DNA of 64,000 bases from Krasilnikovozyma curviuscula (Eukaryota > Basidiomycota > Tremellomycetes > Cystofilobasidiales > Mrakiaceae). Position numbers and translations under genes: made by a program. The DNA is taken from the NCBI GenBank assembly GCA_014825775.1, contig MVAQ01000044.1, forward strand, positions 1-64,000. The letters run 5' to 3'. The notes below the pieces were generated by a model. It was not told where the DNA came from and made no database searches. It saw only the letters and a program-made list of their open reading frames with translations. Positions 1 to 13,500 of the stretch are shown here, piece by piece; position 1 is the stretch's first letter, and the number at the start of each line of letters is the position of its first letter.

Positions 1-1020
1 GGAACCCTAGGGCTACTGGAGAGACCTTTTCTCTAGACTCTGAGAAGATCAAAGAAGAACTCAAAGAGTTTTTGGACCGTCTCTTCATCAGCAGGGAGGC
101 CATATGCGCAGAGACGCGGGCTCGATTCTGGCTCCTACATATTCAAAATATCCTTATCTGAACTGGTTCTGCTTAGGATTTAATACCCTGCATTTATTCA
201 GAGGCTGAATTAGCGCCGATGCAGCAAGGGCGTCAGAGAAGAAGCTGGAAAGAGGGGCGCCCACTTTGGGAACCGCTGGTACATCTGTTGAGGTGCAAAG
301 AGATAACAATATCGCGTTATGGCGATCTCAAATTGCTTCCGTCGCAAAATGTCCTTTTGGACATCTCCTCAAATTCACCGAAGCACCTAACCCGGAAACT
401 AAGTTGCTTCAATAACTCAACTTCCGCGAAAATCCTGCTTAGCGACGTCTGAAAGAGGGATAAGGTCTAGCACAGGGAAGCTATGATACTAAATACCAGC
501 ACATAACCTGTTGATGTACAGCTTCAAAACATCGATCATTTACCTAATTTCAGAATCATTTTCAAAGTTACCGTCATTCAAAGCGGCGATTTTCATATTT
601 CTACCGCTATTTTGCATCTGTTTCTTCTCGCCCTGCTTCGATACGCTCACAGGATTTTCCCACAGGGTTTTACTGTCGAGTAGGGCCGGTTTCCCCACAG
701 GGTTTTTCGCCGGCGCACTTTGCTTTGTTATTATTGCGCGCTTTGTTTACATACTTTCTTGCGGGTAACCTTACGCCGTCACATTGAGCACCTCTATTAA
801 TACTCTCAGCCCAGTAAAATAACTTATGATGTGAAGTTTCACATTGAGCAGTAAACTCATTGACTCCGTAACTCGAACAGTTGTAACCAGCAGCTTCTCA
901 TTAGGCAAAGTATATATATATTTGGACCTGGCCTACACTCTCTTTTACATGACAGTACAACCTCCTGCGTAACCTCCAAAAATGGAACATTTATCCTCAT
1001 CGTTATATCTTAACTTGACT
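1..1020. other. Gene-free stretch upstream/downstream flank
   Basis: No coding region can be supported here. The open frames are short, have no codon structure or family resemblance, and do not join through plausible splice sites. The only visible structure is two copies of a short CCACAGGGTTTT-type motif near 660-710 and two copies of ACATTGAGCA at 781 and 841. Part of it is probably the 3' flank of the minus-strand gene that ends at 1021. Confidence 0.6.
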
Positions 1021-2226
1021 TTATAAACCAAAATCCAACCTCAATTTAATTGCCCTCAGCAGAGAGAAGGCATGGGAAAAAAGGGACTGACCAGATGATC
1101 CATTGACATTCTCAACCTTCGCCTCATCCAATCCTTCTTTCTGTGCGTTTGAGTTTAGATCCCATCCTTTTGGTTGAGAGCCTAAAAACAGTAATCCAGC
1201 TGTAGATGACGTGTTTGACGCTGCAATTGATGGTGTAAGGTCGGAAGTACCGTTAACTAAAGATCATTGAGAACCATCATGTAAGGAGATAAAGTCAGTG
1301 GTTGAAGATGGAAGAAGTTGTGAGATGCTGAGAGGGTAAACCTGATTTTAAAGAGATCGGACCGTGGAAATCTCTTGGGATATAAACCGTAACTAAACTC
1401 CACGTCAAGTTTTCAGAAATTGCATGGCTGATAGTATTATGAGAGTAAAGAAGTTCTTACCGTTACCGTTCGTACTTTTGGCTTCCAAACTGATCTTAAC
1501 GCCTTCTTGTCTTTCTCCGATCTTAACGTTTACATTACCGTTGAAAGATTCCGCTTTGATTCTAACAGTGTTGTCACCAGTTTTGATACCTGTATTCGTG
1601 ATACCTAAAGCTCTCACACACATGAGGAACTCATTAAGTTTTAAGCTAACAAGAAGAGCAATAAAGCGACTAGTTACCTATTCCCCAAAGATGAACATTA
1701 CCATCCTTTGACTCAATCAAAACATTCCACCTCCCTAACCTTCCCTGACTTCTAACGATCGTATTTAGTCCCAGATCGATAACATGTGGTTTGAGGTTGA
1801 TATGTCCAACAGAACTCTGTTGGTAGATATGTGATACTCTAGGATATGCGATGGATGGGGGACCGAAGATTGAGTAAATCATGTTTGCATTTGCGTTGAA
1901 GAAAGGAATAGAAGATGGCTGAGATGGTATAAATCCTGTAGGTCCATGATCCGGAATTGAATCTCTACTGATATTCTCCTACAGCAGAAAGACAAAATAT
2001 GTTGAACGGATGACTTTAGAATAAGCTGTTCCCTTCGACGAACATAAGAACAAGAATAAGGAAGATGATGACCCACTTGAGAATTGGTAGAATCACTAAC
2101 TACAGACTCAGCATAAACAGTTCCTGCGGAAAAGAAATCACTAGGCCTTTGTTGATTTTCGCATGAGTTGCTTGTAGCAGACGAGTCAGCTTTTGATTTA
2201 GAGTAGTTCTTGTCGTCTTTGACCAT
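1021..2226 (-). CDS. DUF7330-like hypothetical protein, 5 exons
   Basis: My splice reading gives exons 2226-2044, 1978-1678, 1604-1461, 1392-1342 and 1256-1021. Phases are consistent throughout and encode about 304 residues. The N-terminus is a polar, Ser-rich disordered leader with a VGHH segment. Then comes a region reading HVIDLGLN, followed by repeated beta-strand units of the type 'SKDGNVHLWG', 'ESFNGNVNVKIG' and 'NVTVYIPRDFHGPISL', which suggests a right-handed beta or adhesin-like fold. The PRDFHG segment and the closing GLLFLGS...GW...V-NG are what I remember of DUF7330, a fungal and largely basidiomycete domain of unknown function. I see no signal peptide or membrane segment. The start at 2226 is an ATG with no in-frame upstream alternative in the open frame. 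It is divergent from the carboxylesterase gene. The family call is from memory of pattern and the function is unknown. Confidence 0.7.
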
Positions 2227-2934
2227 ATCTTTAATCTGCGAGCAAGTGGGTGTAGGAAGAAAGAAAGGTCGAGGTGTACTATATATTTAAAATGTCAGAT
2301 TAAACGAGCCAAAGGGTGCGCCACACGACTTCGGATCGGCGTGAGAAGCGAGATGTTTCTTATCACCATCAGAACAGAATATTAAAGAATCGACTTTGTG
2401 GTGAGTTCTTCGTTCAAGAAATCAATGGTTAATATTTAGATGACTCCTACCTCTCTCTTTCTCCTTCTTACCGGTATATTTTGATTTCAAAAAATCCCCT
2501 CTGCTCAATGTTGTCAATTTACGTTTTCATCCTGTCTTTACGCCGCACCATCCAACTGACAAATTCAACGGTTGCATTGGAGTAAAAGAAAGTACAACCA
2601 TAGATGAAATTAGGATCAAATGGTTGTATGGTGATTACTTTGAGGTTGTGGATGGGAGAGGTTCTTATGAAGGCTAAAGGAAGATATTGTTAGGTTAGAA
2701 GGGCATTCTTGGTGTCCTTGTGTCTCCAGGCTAAGACTTCTCGTTTTCATACTGCTGCCTGGTTCATTTTTATATATTAAATATTGGGCGCTACACAAAG
2801 AAAAAGTTACCTGTTTTGAGTATCGGCCTCTTCCGCCCACCAGCGACGGCGTTCAAAGGCTGAGCTCACTCGACTCGACTGGGTTTCAAGGCATTCCATC
2901 TCAAAACCTGAACAGAGCTGTGCAGGGGTCAACA
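2227..2934. promoter_or_regulatory. Divergent intergenic region between DUF7330-like gene and carboxylesterase
   Basis: About 700 nt separate two start codons pointing away from each other, so both promoters must lie here. The region is AT-rich with pyrimidine tracts. I recognise no specific regulatory element and no supported gene in it. Confidence 0.5.
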
Positions 2935-5380
2935 ATGAAACTCCTCTCATTTTCTGACCTAACAGTTGAAACGGACCTGGGCACCGTCGTCGGGTTCGCA
3001 GACCCATATCCACTGTCAGACCAGTCGATTGCTATCAAACCCCCTTCCACAGCCCAGCCACTTCGACTACCCGTCGTGAAATGGCTCGGCTTGCCGTTTG
3101 CTACAGCTGGAAGGTGGGAACGTCCTCAGCCTGTCAAGAAATGGGAAGGTGAGAAGCAGTGCTGGGAGTACGGACCTTCACCTCTGCAAGTGAGTCGGCT
3201 CTCCAACTCTTGTTCTCTTCGACACAATGCAGGAACTGTGAGAGAAGTGCTGACAGATTAATGGACCTTAGGCTGACAAAGTTGATGGATGGGCTATCCG
3301 AGTAGGCTTCCATGAGAGGAAGCATATTGGTATGAGCGAGGATTGCTTAAGCTTGAACATTTTTTTGGCCCAAACAAGTTTCGTCAAGAGAGACAACATC
3401 AAAATCCCCGTGATGGTGAGCTGTTGTACTTTTCTTGACCCCTGACATCATTGTTAACCTCGTTCGTTTCCCCTAGGTGTATATACATGGTGGTCAGTAT
3501 CACCCTTCCCCATTGCATTTTCAAGTCATCTACCCTTATCCATTCTATCTTCAAAGGCGGTTTCCAATCTGGTAAATCACATACAGTAAAAACTGATCCA
3601 ACCGAGTTTATTCGTCTGGCTGAGAATGAAGGGTCTCCGCTGTTAGTGATTACTGGAAATTATCGGTTAGTTCGTCATTCGCTCAAATTCGAACGAGGAG
3701 CAACTAGAACAGATTACCTCTTCGCCGTCCAGCGTCAACATGTTTGGTCAGACCGCATATCTGTACACGTCTCTTCCCTTACTGATTTCAATTGGTTATC
3801 TTCACAGGCTTTCTTGCGCATTCTGATCTGTCTACGTCAGATCCAGATGGTCTTGCTGGAAACTACGGTGAGTTTCCCCTACATCAGCAACCGGTCTGAT
3901 GCTTCAAATTTAGTGCTCCTCTGACCCTGATGTTCAAGGTCTACACGATCAACTTGCTCTTCTTCGTTGGGTTAAAGCAAATATTATTCTCTTTGGGTGC
4001 GCTTCACCTGCTATTTGAACTTTTCCACCCATGCCCATACTGACGCTTGGATGACAAATGCTCTCTACGAAGAGGTGACCCTGATAACATTACTGTTTAC
4101 GGCGAATCAGCTGGTGGGACCGCAATTGGTGCTCTCCTCACGCGACGTCGACATAACGATAGAGAAGAGAAACTGTTCAAGAGAGCTTGCTTGATGAGTG
4201 GCTTCCCTGGTACCAGTAAGTTGTAGCTCATTATTTTGATTTATCTTACCCCGTTCTTAATGAGCTGATGGTTCTGATCTGTCTTACCAACCACAGTGAG
4301 CTTCAGGTCGTTGGATAAATCATATCCTCTCTATCCGGACCTTCTCTCACACTTCAACATCCCATCTCACCTTCCATCTGCAGAAAAGGTCTCCGCTCTC
4401 CGTTCTATTCCTACCTGCGACTTCCAATCGTACGCAATCGAAGCTCAACCGAATGGCTTCTGGTCTATCACTGAAGAGGTTGGAGCCAAAGCAACTTTTG
4501 TGGAGTCTCCATTGAAGTGTCTCAATAAAGGTATCTGGGATCCTTACGTAGAGGAAGTAGTTTTGGGATGTAACGAGGACGAGGGAACATTTTTTGGGTC
4601 AGCAATTAGAGTGAGTCTGTTTCTTCAGCAAGTCAAAACGAAGAATATAACGTAACCATTTGATCTCATCCTCAGGCAACCACTCTACAAGGTCACGAGA
4701 AGTACCTGTCTGCCCTCTCCCCCCATCAACGAGTTCTCTTCGACTCGCTCTACCCACCGCCGGCAGCCGACAATCCACCCACTCTTGCTTCCAGTAGCGG
4801 AGCTCAGATAAGGAAAGACTCACTGTATAACGGAGCCATGATGTACATGGCCAACGCTCTCACATCTTCTCCTGCACCACTCAAGACCTACATCTATGCG
4901 TTGCGTGCACTTCTACCCAATCTCGCAGCACAAGAGCAGTTCGGATGTCATCACGCACTCGACATTCCGTTAGTATTCAGGACAAAGATGACTGCTGCCT
5001 GGACGGAAGATAGTGAAGAGGAGATGGTCAGTACAAACATATGTAGGAGGTGGATTAGCATTGCCCATGGGAGGCTGAACTCTGGTAATCAGTCGTTGTT
5101 TTTGCAGTCTGAGAATAGTAGTGCTTACTTACGCATTCATTTAAATATTTTTTGCTCAGATCCAAGGTGGGTACTTTACAACAGCAACGATCCAAAGCGA
5201 ACTCTTTTTGCGAACGGCGGTAAGGTCGTTATTGAGTCAATGGTGGGTTGGAAGGAGAAAGAGATGGAGCTGTGGATGAAAGCGCTAGATGCGAGGGATC
5301 AGTCTCATCCTCTTCACCAAGAGATGAAGTCTTTAAATGATCTCAGCGAGAAGCTGAGTCCAAAAGCTTACAGTGCTTGA
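2935..5380 (+). CDS. Type-B carboxylesterase/lipase family (alpha/beta hydrolase)
   Basis: Esterase of the carboxylesterase/cholinesterase family; the substrate cannot be told from sequence. Early exons read 2935-3189, 3272-3415, a 16-nt exon 3477-3492, then from 3557. The spliced product contains the oxyanion-hole motif VYIHGGGFQSG, the nucleophile elbow NITVYGESAGG (about 4080-4130), the acid-residue segment GCNEDEGTFF (about 4570-4600) and the histidine segment GCHHALDIPLVF (about 4940-4980). The Ser-Glu-His triad therefore looks complete. No N-terminal signal peptide is visible: the protein starts MKLLSFSDLTVETDLG, so it is probably intracellular. The ATG at 2935 is the first in the open frame that leads into the conserved GLPFA segment. 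The stop is at 5378. It is convergent with YTM1, 229 nt apart. Several downstream introns (about 3666-4300 and 4612-4675) were not resolved exactly. Confidence 0.85.
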
Positions 5381-5609
5381 ACTTGAATTTGAAGTAGAAC
5401 ATAAGAACCTTTCATTTTCTGTTTACTTTGTTGGACGGAAGCACGATATATATTTGAGTCTAAAGCCAAGTTGCTATTGAATCCACCATATTTAGCGTAG
5501 AGACGAAGGTTGTTCATGGCAAGCTTTTTTCTCTTGTATTTATTCTACAACAATGGCCAATCGACTAATAGTCGCCTGATGCGTTCTTATAAGCATCGTA
5601 ACTTTCGAT

Positions 5610-7301
5610 TTATACTTTCACGGCTCCACCTTCCTGCCCCAAAGCACCTCTCCATAGATCGACATTTCCATCTTCTCCACCCGCAGCGATCAGTGTACCA
5701 TCCCAGTCTCCAGCGAGCACCTTCTCGCCTTTACCTGGCTTTGGCTTTCGGTCAATGCTAAAAAGAGGTTGAAGCGGCGATCGGACATCCCACAATCTAA
5801 TGTGGGGCGAAGACTGGGAGAATGTGACCAGATGGTGTGCTGACGTTGGGTGGGCTACAAGTTTAGTGATAAAGGAGCTAGAATGGGGAGAAATTGACCA
5901 GTGAGAAAAGGCGAAGTAAAAACAGCATCTTTATGAGCTCACCTTCCGGAACTTCGAAGTGTTGTAGCGACGAGGCTTGTTCCTTCCCGTGCATCCCAGA
6001 TTGAGACCGTTCGATCTGCATGAGAGGTAGCGAGTAAACCAGAGCTGAGCTGAGTTATATCTAAGCAAATCTTATCCGCTGATCCTTGCTAAAAACGAGG
6101 AGATTTGAATACAGTCAATACAAGTGGTAAGACAAAAGAGGAAACAATATACTGACCTTGACAATATTCGGGCTAAGGCCATCTACATCCCACCCTCGAA
6201 CACTTCCATCCCACCCACAACTCCAGACTCTACTCGACTCCTTTCGATCCCAAATAGCAGCCCCAACACGGTTCTTGTGTCCCCTCAGAACGGTAGATGG
6301 CCCAACCCTCCAACCCTCCTCGTCTTCACCCTCGACTTTCCTCTTCTTATTGGCTTGTTTCCTAGCTGCAGAATTCGAAGATGTGAAAACAGTTGGTGTT
6401 GTGGCAGAGTGCTCCGTTGGCCATGAAGAGAGGTCAAATATGGATATCGTCGAGTCCCAATTCGCGACAAGCATGGACGCTGACTGACTGTTGTAACTGA
6501 TAGAGGAAATGGAGCTGGGTGTAATAGAGTTAGAATGCAGACTGAGTAATTGCTGATGTTTCCCGCCGGACAGGTCTCCTGCGTCGTTGATGTCTCCAAG
6601 ACCGGACACAGAGTAGATTCGAGTGACACCGTCCATTCCACCGCAAGCAACCAGCGCAGAGTTAGATTCGGGGAGTACGAGGCCACTGGATGTGAGTGAC
6701 GCTGGCGGTATCCATGTGACAGAGGTAACTCCGCCGCGTGAGGATGTTGGGATCGAGTAAAGGAGCTTTTGGGTTTGAGAGAAGATTCGAATGTTCGAGT
6801 CATAAGCGCCGGTCAGAAGGTAGCTAAACATAAAAATGAATGAGTATAACGAAGTCTTCAAAGGCCATGTACGAAGATGCCCTTACCCTGGATTCTGTAG
6901 TGAGACGGATGAAACCCAGTCGTCGTGCTCGAACGAGGAGACGTGAGACGGCGGTAGGATAGACTCGATGTATTCAATGTTGATTTTTATTTCCTTAAGA
7001 CATGAGAGAAACGAATCAGTATGACTTCTGCTCGGAGATAAAAACTACAGCTCACCTCACTGATTCCTTTCGTCTTCACCCATTCACCAATTTCTCCCCT
7101 TAGAATTTCTCCTTCAATCACAAACTCGAATGGAACAACGCTGCTTGCTTCATACCCCAGGACCTTGTTGATAAGTTGAGACAGATGAAACCTCTTCCAG
7201 TTCGAAGGGATGAAGTAGTCGGAATCTGGAATGGCATGTTGGGCAGTCTTGGTGTAGAGTCTGACCTGCAGCGAGTGCGGGTTTGGAGAAGGAGTAGTCA
7301 T
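5610..7301 (-). CDS. YTM1: Ribosome biogenesis protein Ytm1 (WDR12 homologue)
   Basis: WD40 protein of the Nop7-Erb1-Ytm1 (PeBoW) complex, needed for 60S subunit maturation in the nucleolus. The first exon starts MTTPSPNPHSLQVRLYT and carries the NLE domain that binds the Rea1 MIDAS domain, ending ...EWVKTKGISE. The next exon continues EIKINIEYIESILPP and HDDWVSSVS, the typical Ytm1 junction into the propeller. WD repeats follow, for example YLLTGAYDSNIRIF, ALVACGGMDGVTRIYSV, VLRGHKNRVGAAIWD, VWSCGWDGSVRGWDVD and the last blade LAGDWDGTLIAAGGEDGNVDLWRG. I chose the ATG at 7301 rather than upstream open frame because the NLE homology begins there. An acidic and basic loop (KRKVEGEDEEGW) between blades is typical of the family. 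It lies 236 nt downstream of the IQGAP stop on the same strand. Confidence 0.92.
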
Positions 7302-7536
7302 TTCAAGATACCTGAATACCACACAGGAAATCAAGAGCTGGGACAGGAATTTTGGAAGGCAGGCTTGGTTGAGAGCCACCAAAATCAGAAAAAGTTTCAA
7401 CGCGAATACTTGTGGCGGAGCATGTTGGGAGAGGTGATCGTCTTAGGCAATTAGATACACATTGCCACTATATATGCACGTAAGAGCATATTGGTGTATA
7501 TAAAACAAAGCGCAAGTTAAACAAAAATGGTACCAT

Positions 7537-10500
7537 CTAATACGCGAGCGTGACAGCACCAAACTTGTCTGTGAAAAAATAAGTACACGCAGAGGTGGGA
7601 AGAGTGTCCAAAGGTAGGAAGGTCATCATTGATCATTATATAGTATCGTGATAGGAAAGTGAAGGGGACGGGTGTTATTGTTATGATTTGATAAATTCTT
7701 TGTAGAGCCATGTAGAAGTGGATCAGAAAGCTAGTTACTTTCTCGTTAAACAAAGCTGATACTCACTCTTGTTCAGCTGTTCAATCAGATTTGGGACGTT
7801 GTAGTCAGCTGGTCCAATTTTGACACCGTTTTGACGGTCAGCTTGTCGTTGAAGAAGCTGTCAAAGAGGGAAAGTCGTCAACGAAGCTAAATCCCCCGGG
7901 TGGAAGGGCTTAGCTACCTACATCCTGCATTATGACATTCGCTCTTCCAACAACAGCCTTTTCTCCACCAGGTGGAGTGAATAAAATCTCAAAGTCGATG
8001 GTGCCAGGAACGTCGGATGAGATGGACACCTCCATGTCTTTGAATTGCTGAGGCGAGAAGGCGCTGATTGACAGAAGAATTCCACGAGAGTACTGAGAAA
8101 TAGACGGAAAGATATTTAGAGCCAGATGGCATACGAGGGCGAATAACGAAGGGGAGTCATTTAACGCACGAGGACATCAGCGCTATAGAGGAAAGATCCG
8201 TAAGTTGGCATCTGATTCTTGTTTTTCAACTGACGTTCATGCCAGAACTGTTTCGACATGATGTTAACAGAGCCACGTTTGCTGTCAGATCGTCGCGAAA
8301 GGTTAGCCTGGTCAACAAGGTAGAAAAAGTATCGCTACCGATGACTGTGCTTACTTTCCCTTCGTTTGAACATTGTTCATGCTCGTCTTAGCAAACTCGT
8401 GGTAGGTGTCAATGGTCTCTTTCAAGCGTTGTTGCTTTGCCTCAAGGTGCCTTAAAGTCTCTTCACCGTCTTGAATGTTCTTCGTGCGTCGAATTTGGCG
8501 TTTGTTCTTTATCTTGATATCAAGAGCGATAGAGTTCAATATGGCCTGATACCTGTCCGCTTGAGTGAGAACACCTTGTTCTTGTAATGCTAGGCATATG
8601 GTGAGCGCCTGTTCCTTAACATCGTCGAAAGAGAGTCTGCGTGCCAAAAGTGAACCAAGTTTGTCTAATCCTGCACTCAGTCAAATCTACCAGAAACATC
8701 AACTTACAGTTTAATATCGTTTAGCATATAATCATTTTCTGGCCCTTGGGTTGGGACTCGTGAATGGCCTCTCTGTGCCTGTTCCTCAGTTCGTTCCTTG
8801 TCGACCAGATCTTCCCATAGGTCACAATGCTCGTCTGTGACATCAGCGATAAGAGCAGCGAGCACATCCTTCTCAGGTTGTACCTTGAGGACCGCCAGAA
8901 CGAGCTTTTTGGCCAGAGCCCATTCTGTCTTGAACTGGCGATCAGGATCTACATAACAAAGAGAAAGTCAGATCAAAGAAGAGCTCGGTTGCAGAACGAC
9001 CATAGCCAACCTTCAATGGCCAGGGTTCGGAAGTTGAGAGGAATATCCACAGGTTCTTCCCTTCCAGAACCTTTGGCAGACGTGGGGGGACCACCAAGCT
9101 CGTTAAGAATGACGCGAACGGGGTCAAGTTGCTGGGGCGCCTGGCATGAGAAAAGGAGGCTCAAAAGCCGCAATGAAACCGAAAATCAAGTATAAGGATG
9201 CTCACAATACCGTCAAGGTACATTGCCAACAGAGACTGGATGCTGAAGACCTGACCGGGTGCGATGTTAATAGGCTGAGGTTCGGTTGTCACATCCAAAT
9301 AGTCGTCCAGTCCATACTGTTCTTTGACATCTGGTACGTTGGCAACTACGAAGTAAACGCCAACAAAAATGGTCATGAGTCGGCTCTAGAGAGACTTCGT
9401 GGTAAGTTAGTCGACTCACCTCTATCAAACCAATTGTCTCTGAAGTGGACCACCTCAGGATGAGCTAAAACAGAATTCAGCGCGTAGAAATATTCGTCCT
9501 CGTGATATTCCTTCGCGGTGACGAATCTAGAAATGACTTTGGAGATTTCCTCGAGGTTGCTTCGAGCTTTTGGCGTTATGATTCCAACTGTAAGCTGATA
9601 CTGCTCTGGGGCAATGAAGGCTGGGCGAAAGCATATGTGCCAGATGAAGTGGCCAAGTAGCTCGGAGATGATTTGCTCAGATACGCCAGGGAAGCGTTCC
9701 TGTTGAGAAACGAATCTTGATCAGGAAACGAGCCAGCGACAGAGGAAGAAAACGCAACATCACATACCTGCAGCGCTACTTTGATTTCTCGAGACAAGTA
9801 CCTAAGAAGATATGGGGCCAGAGGCAAAAATTAAAGATCATGAATATTGACGAAAGGTAAGCCACTTACTTCATAAGGTAAGGCATGCTGATCACAGACT
9901 TGGTGATCTCACTGACGAACGCTTTCGCAACATCAGAGAGAACAGAGACCTCTGTGGTAAGCGACAGATTCGAACAAAGTCATTATTCTCTATCAAGGAC
10001 CATCAAAGCAGCCCGTTTGGCTTACTGTGGATGAACTCATTTCTTGTGTCGCCGTCCTCGATGCACCTCTTCCAAGCCGGAGCAGGAGTGTTACTTCGAT
10101 GGTTACCACTGGCTGCTTCTCTGTCACCAAGAACCCTCTTGTATATTTCCCTCGGGTCGCAGTTGAGATCCAGATGTTCATCGTTGACGATCGTAGTGAG
10201 GATCGAACCAAAGGCTTTCTTGAAGTAATGTGCACACGAGCCCATCAAGAACTTCGACGCAATTCGTAGAGTGAGAGAGGATTCGTTTTTGAGCTGAAAC
10301 GGGTCTCTGAAAGTGTTGATTTCAGCGCGTATCGCATGCTGCGAAACAAAGACAAATGGGGACAATATTGTTAATGAGGTTAGGTTCAGAAGTGTCAATG
10401 ACAACATACAGAGAAGAAGCTAAGAGACCAATAGTCTTCTCGGGAGCCTTCACTCTGCTGACCGTATCCGAACAAGCTTTGGACAAAGCTCTGGACTGTC

Positions 10501-13500
10501 TTGTCAGCAGTCTTGTCCAACCTTGTGTTGGCGACGAGACCAGCCAAGTACTGCGGGTTGGTTTGGAGTTGGTAAAGTAGATCCTGATAGAGTTCGTACT
10601 TTCTTTGAGCTTCTTTGGTAAGTGACCTTGAAGTGAACAGGTCGGCAAAGGAATCCTCAGGCGAATAGTCGGTCGTCCTTTTACGGGTGGTTGCAGCGTT
10701 GGAGGCAGAATTTTGGACGCTGGCGACGTTCTGGACCAGCAGGCCAATGTTGTTCTTTAGCTTGTTTTCTTCAACCTCGAGATCCTGTGTTGCTCTAAAG
10801 GTGACGACAACTTTCCTCCTCAGCTTTTCCAGCCTGATTTCATCCTCGATCTGAGCGGGTGTTTGGTCAAGCAGATGGCCAAATGTGCGAATGGTGGAGA
10901 CTTTAACGTTAGTACCAGTCTTGATCTGTTCCCATCCTTCACGAGGATCTTTGCCTCTCCAGACAGCTTGGACTTTAGTGACGAGGTCGGGTCGGTCCCA
11001 ATATGGTCGTAGACGTCTATTGAGCACAGAACGAGCGGCGATACCGCGGAGGAACGACTGAATGTTCAATACTATCGGTTCGTTGTCGTGAATGTGGTTC
11101 CTCCACGATTCGTACGATGTTTTAATCAACGCTCGTCGCGCGGCCGCCTGCAGACCAACAAAGTTCGGGAGAACAAACTCGACCTCCTTCTTTTGTTCGT
11201 TTTTTCTTGACCTCGACAGCGCAGCCCTGAATCCAGTCTGGGCACCAACAAACGACGTCAGCACCTGAGCGTTTGAGAGTGCTTTTCGAAGTTCCTCGTG
11301 TCGCGCCCGTACAAGCTTAGCTCTAGCTGCAGCCTGGAAGTCGACGATGAAGGAAGTGACACCGGTGACATTGTCGCGCTGTTTCTGCATTTCGTTTCGG
11401 ATGAGCTTTCCCCTGGCGACTGCTCCAAAGCGGGAGATGATACTGCTGGTTGTAGTGATGGCAGAGCGGTGGTTTTGCATCGTGGACCTGACGAGATAGC
11501 CTTGGCAACGTGCAACAAAGTCCTCCAGCATATCCAACAGATGATCATCGCAGAGTCCAACAATGAGCTGATTGTACTTTTTCCTCTGGAGTTTGCCTCT
11601 AGCCTTCGATTGAAACGAGACGATGGAATGCTCGCACTGTTGGAGATAGTGTTGCTGCCGGCTGACCCCCTCACGGACGGCTCTCCCTCGGGCAAAAGAC
11701 TGGAAGCTAACCGTGACAGACTGCAAACGAGAGATGGATGACTGCTGAAGTTGAAGTTGCTTTCGAACAAGAGCGCCTTGAGCTACAGAAACGAATGCCT
11801 CAAGAGGCGGACGAGCGAGTTGGATGGTTTTCATTCGGCGCCTGACAACAGCACCTCGTGCGAGAGAAAAAAAGTCTTGAAAGATGGATCGAGATTCTTC
11901 AACGAGGCGTGCCCTCACTATGAATAATCGAAGCAAAGGTCATCAATCAATCGTAGATGGCAAAATAAAGGGGGCAAAGTAACGCAACTCACATTCTTCC
12001 TTAGTCTCGACCACTTCCTCCTCTTCTTCAATAGACTCCTCTTCAATCTTGAGCTCCTTGGCGAGATCCTTCCCGATGCCCTTAAAGTTAGGCATGGACT
12101 TGCCCGTGAGGTCCTTTGCGGTCGACGATAACTGCTCCGTCGTGAACGCAAGCTTGCCCGAGAGATTCGAGATCTTCTCGAGGAGTCCGAGACGAGCAAG
12201 CAGGTGCCTTGTATCAAGAGTAAAAGAGAGGAGGTTAATATTTGTGGTGTAAGGGGAGGGACAGAGAAGGTAACGTACGACAGAGCGTGGATGCAGAAGA
12301 TGACCTTCGGCAGGTTTTTCATGTTGTAGAGATCAAACGTCTCAAAAATGAAGTTGTCTGGTAGGCCAACGGTGGAACCTTTGATCCACGACAGGAAAAC
12401 ATTGATGTTGTCGGTATGGCGGTACTGGTGGTTCAAGTTGTGACCCTAGTGAAGCAAAGGGCCGTAAAAATAGAGAAACGAGTCAGCCCGCTAAGGAGAT
12501 CGACAGAACCCGAGATCAATAAAAATAAGAAGGCCTAACCTCCATTCTGAAGATCTTGCCTGGCACCTTCCCAATCTTCTTCGCAACCAGTGCAAGCACA
12601 ACGCCGTCCCTAAGGCTCTTTTCAAACTCAACCACCCCAACGCCCTTGAGCACATCCTCTGCTCCCTCCGGGTCCGCATCAAAGATCATTTGAACCCACT
12701 GGAGCGCTTCAGCAACGTGAGTGAGGTATTCTTCCGCTTGGAGGTGGTGGCGTGTTTTGTCAATGGCTTGTGGGGGCAGGTACGTCGATTTTGAGGATGA
12801 TGTGGAGGAGGAAGAAACAAGTGGTAGGTGGCGACGGGTTTTCATTCCTGTAAGTGTAAGAACGAACAAGGGTCAGGAAAACGAAGTCAAGCGCGTAACG
12901 GCCACCGGAAAAAAAAAAACGAGAAGAAAACTGACCAATGACGGCGTCACCATCTTTGATAATCTCTCTGGTACCTCCAACAACAGCAGCACTGGCAGCA
13001 TTATTGACGTTGCCCGTTGTTCCGTTTGTTGCGAGCGGCGAACTGAAGACTAGCGGTGACGCGAGTGTGGGCGTGTTAAACGAGTTCTTTTTGGCGTGGC
13101 GGGGAACACAGACAGGCGTCGAGGTCGAATTAGACTTGTTGAGCGTCGAGGTGTTTACCGAGAGTGGTGGTGGGGGTGTCGATCGGACGTGAGTAGGTGT
13201 GTATGGCGAGTAAGGTGACTGGTACTGTGGTGGCTGCGGCGGCGACGCAAAGGAGGTCTTGGTCGGTGACGTTGTGAGCTTTGTCGGTGAGGTGATGATC
13301 TTGGTGGGTGAAGCCGATCCAATTTTTGTTGGTGATGAAGATCTGTAAGGAGTATATGCATTGGTGGTGGTGTGTACGACGGAGGGTGATTCAGGCTTGT
13401 TTAAAGCTCGCTCTTCCCATTTACCTCTCAGGCTGCTAAGACTGCTAGCTGAGCTCCTGTGGCCTCGAGTCCACCCTGTGGCTGATCCAGGATTAACACT

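Noticed and set aside
511..768. Open frame with hydrophobic stretch in the first kilobase
   Set aside because: No splice partner, no upstream context and composition typical of AT-rich noncoding DNA.
6285..6803. 172-codon frame overlapping YTM1 on the same strand
   Set aside because: Shifted frame of the WD40 exon; only the YTM1 frame gives the family motifs.
11298..11741. 147-codon frame antisense to the IQ-repeat region
   Set aside because: It lies opposite the long IQGAP exon, whose protein is clearly conserved; it is a mirror of that coding sequence.
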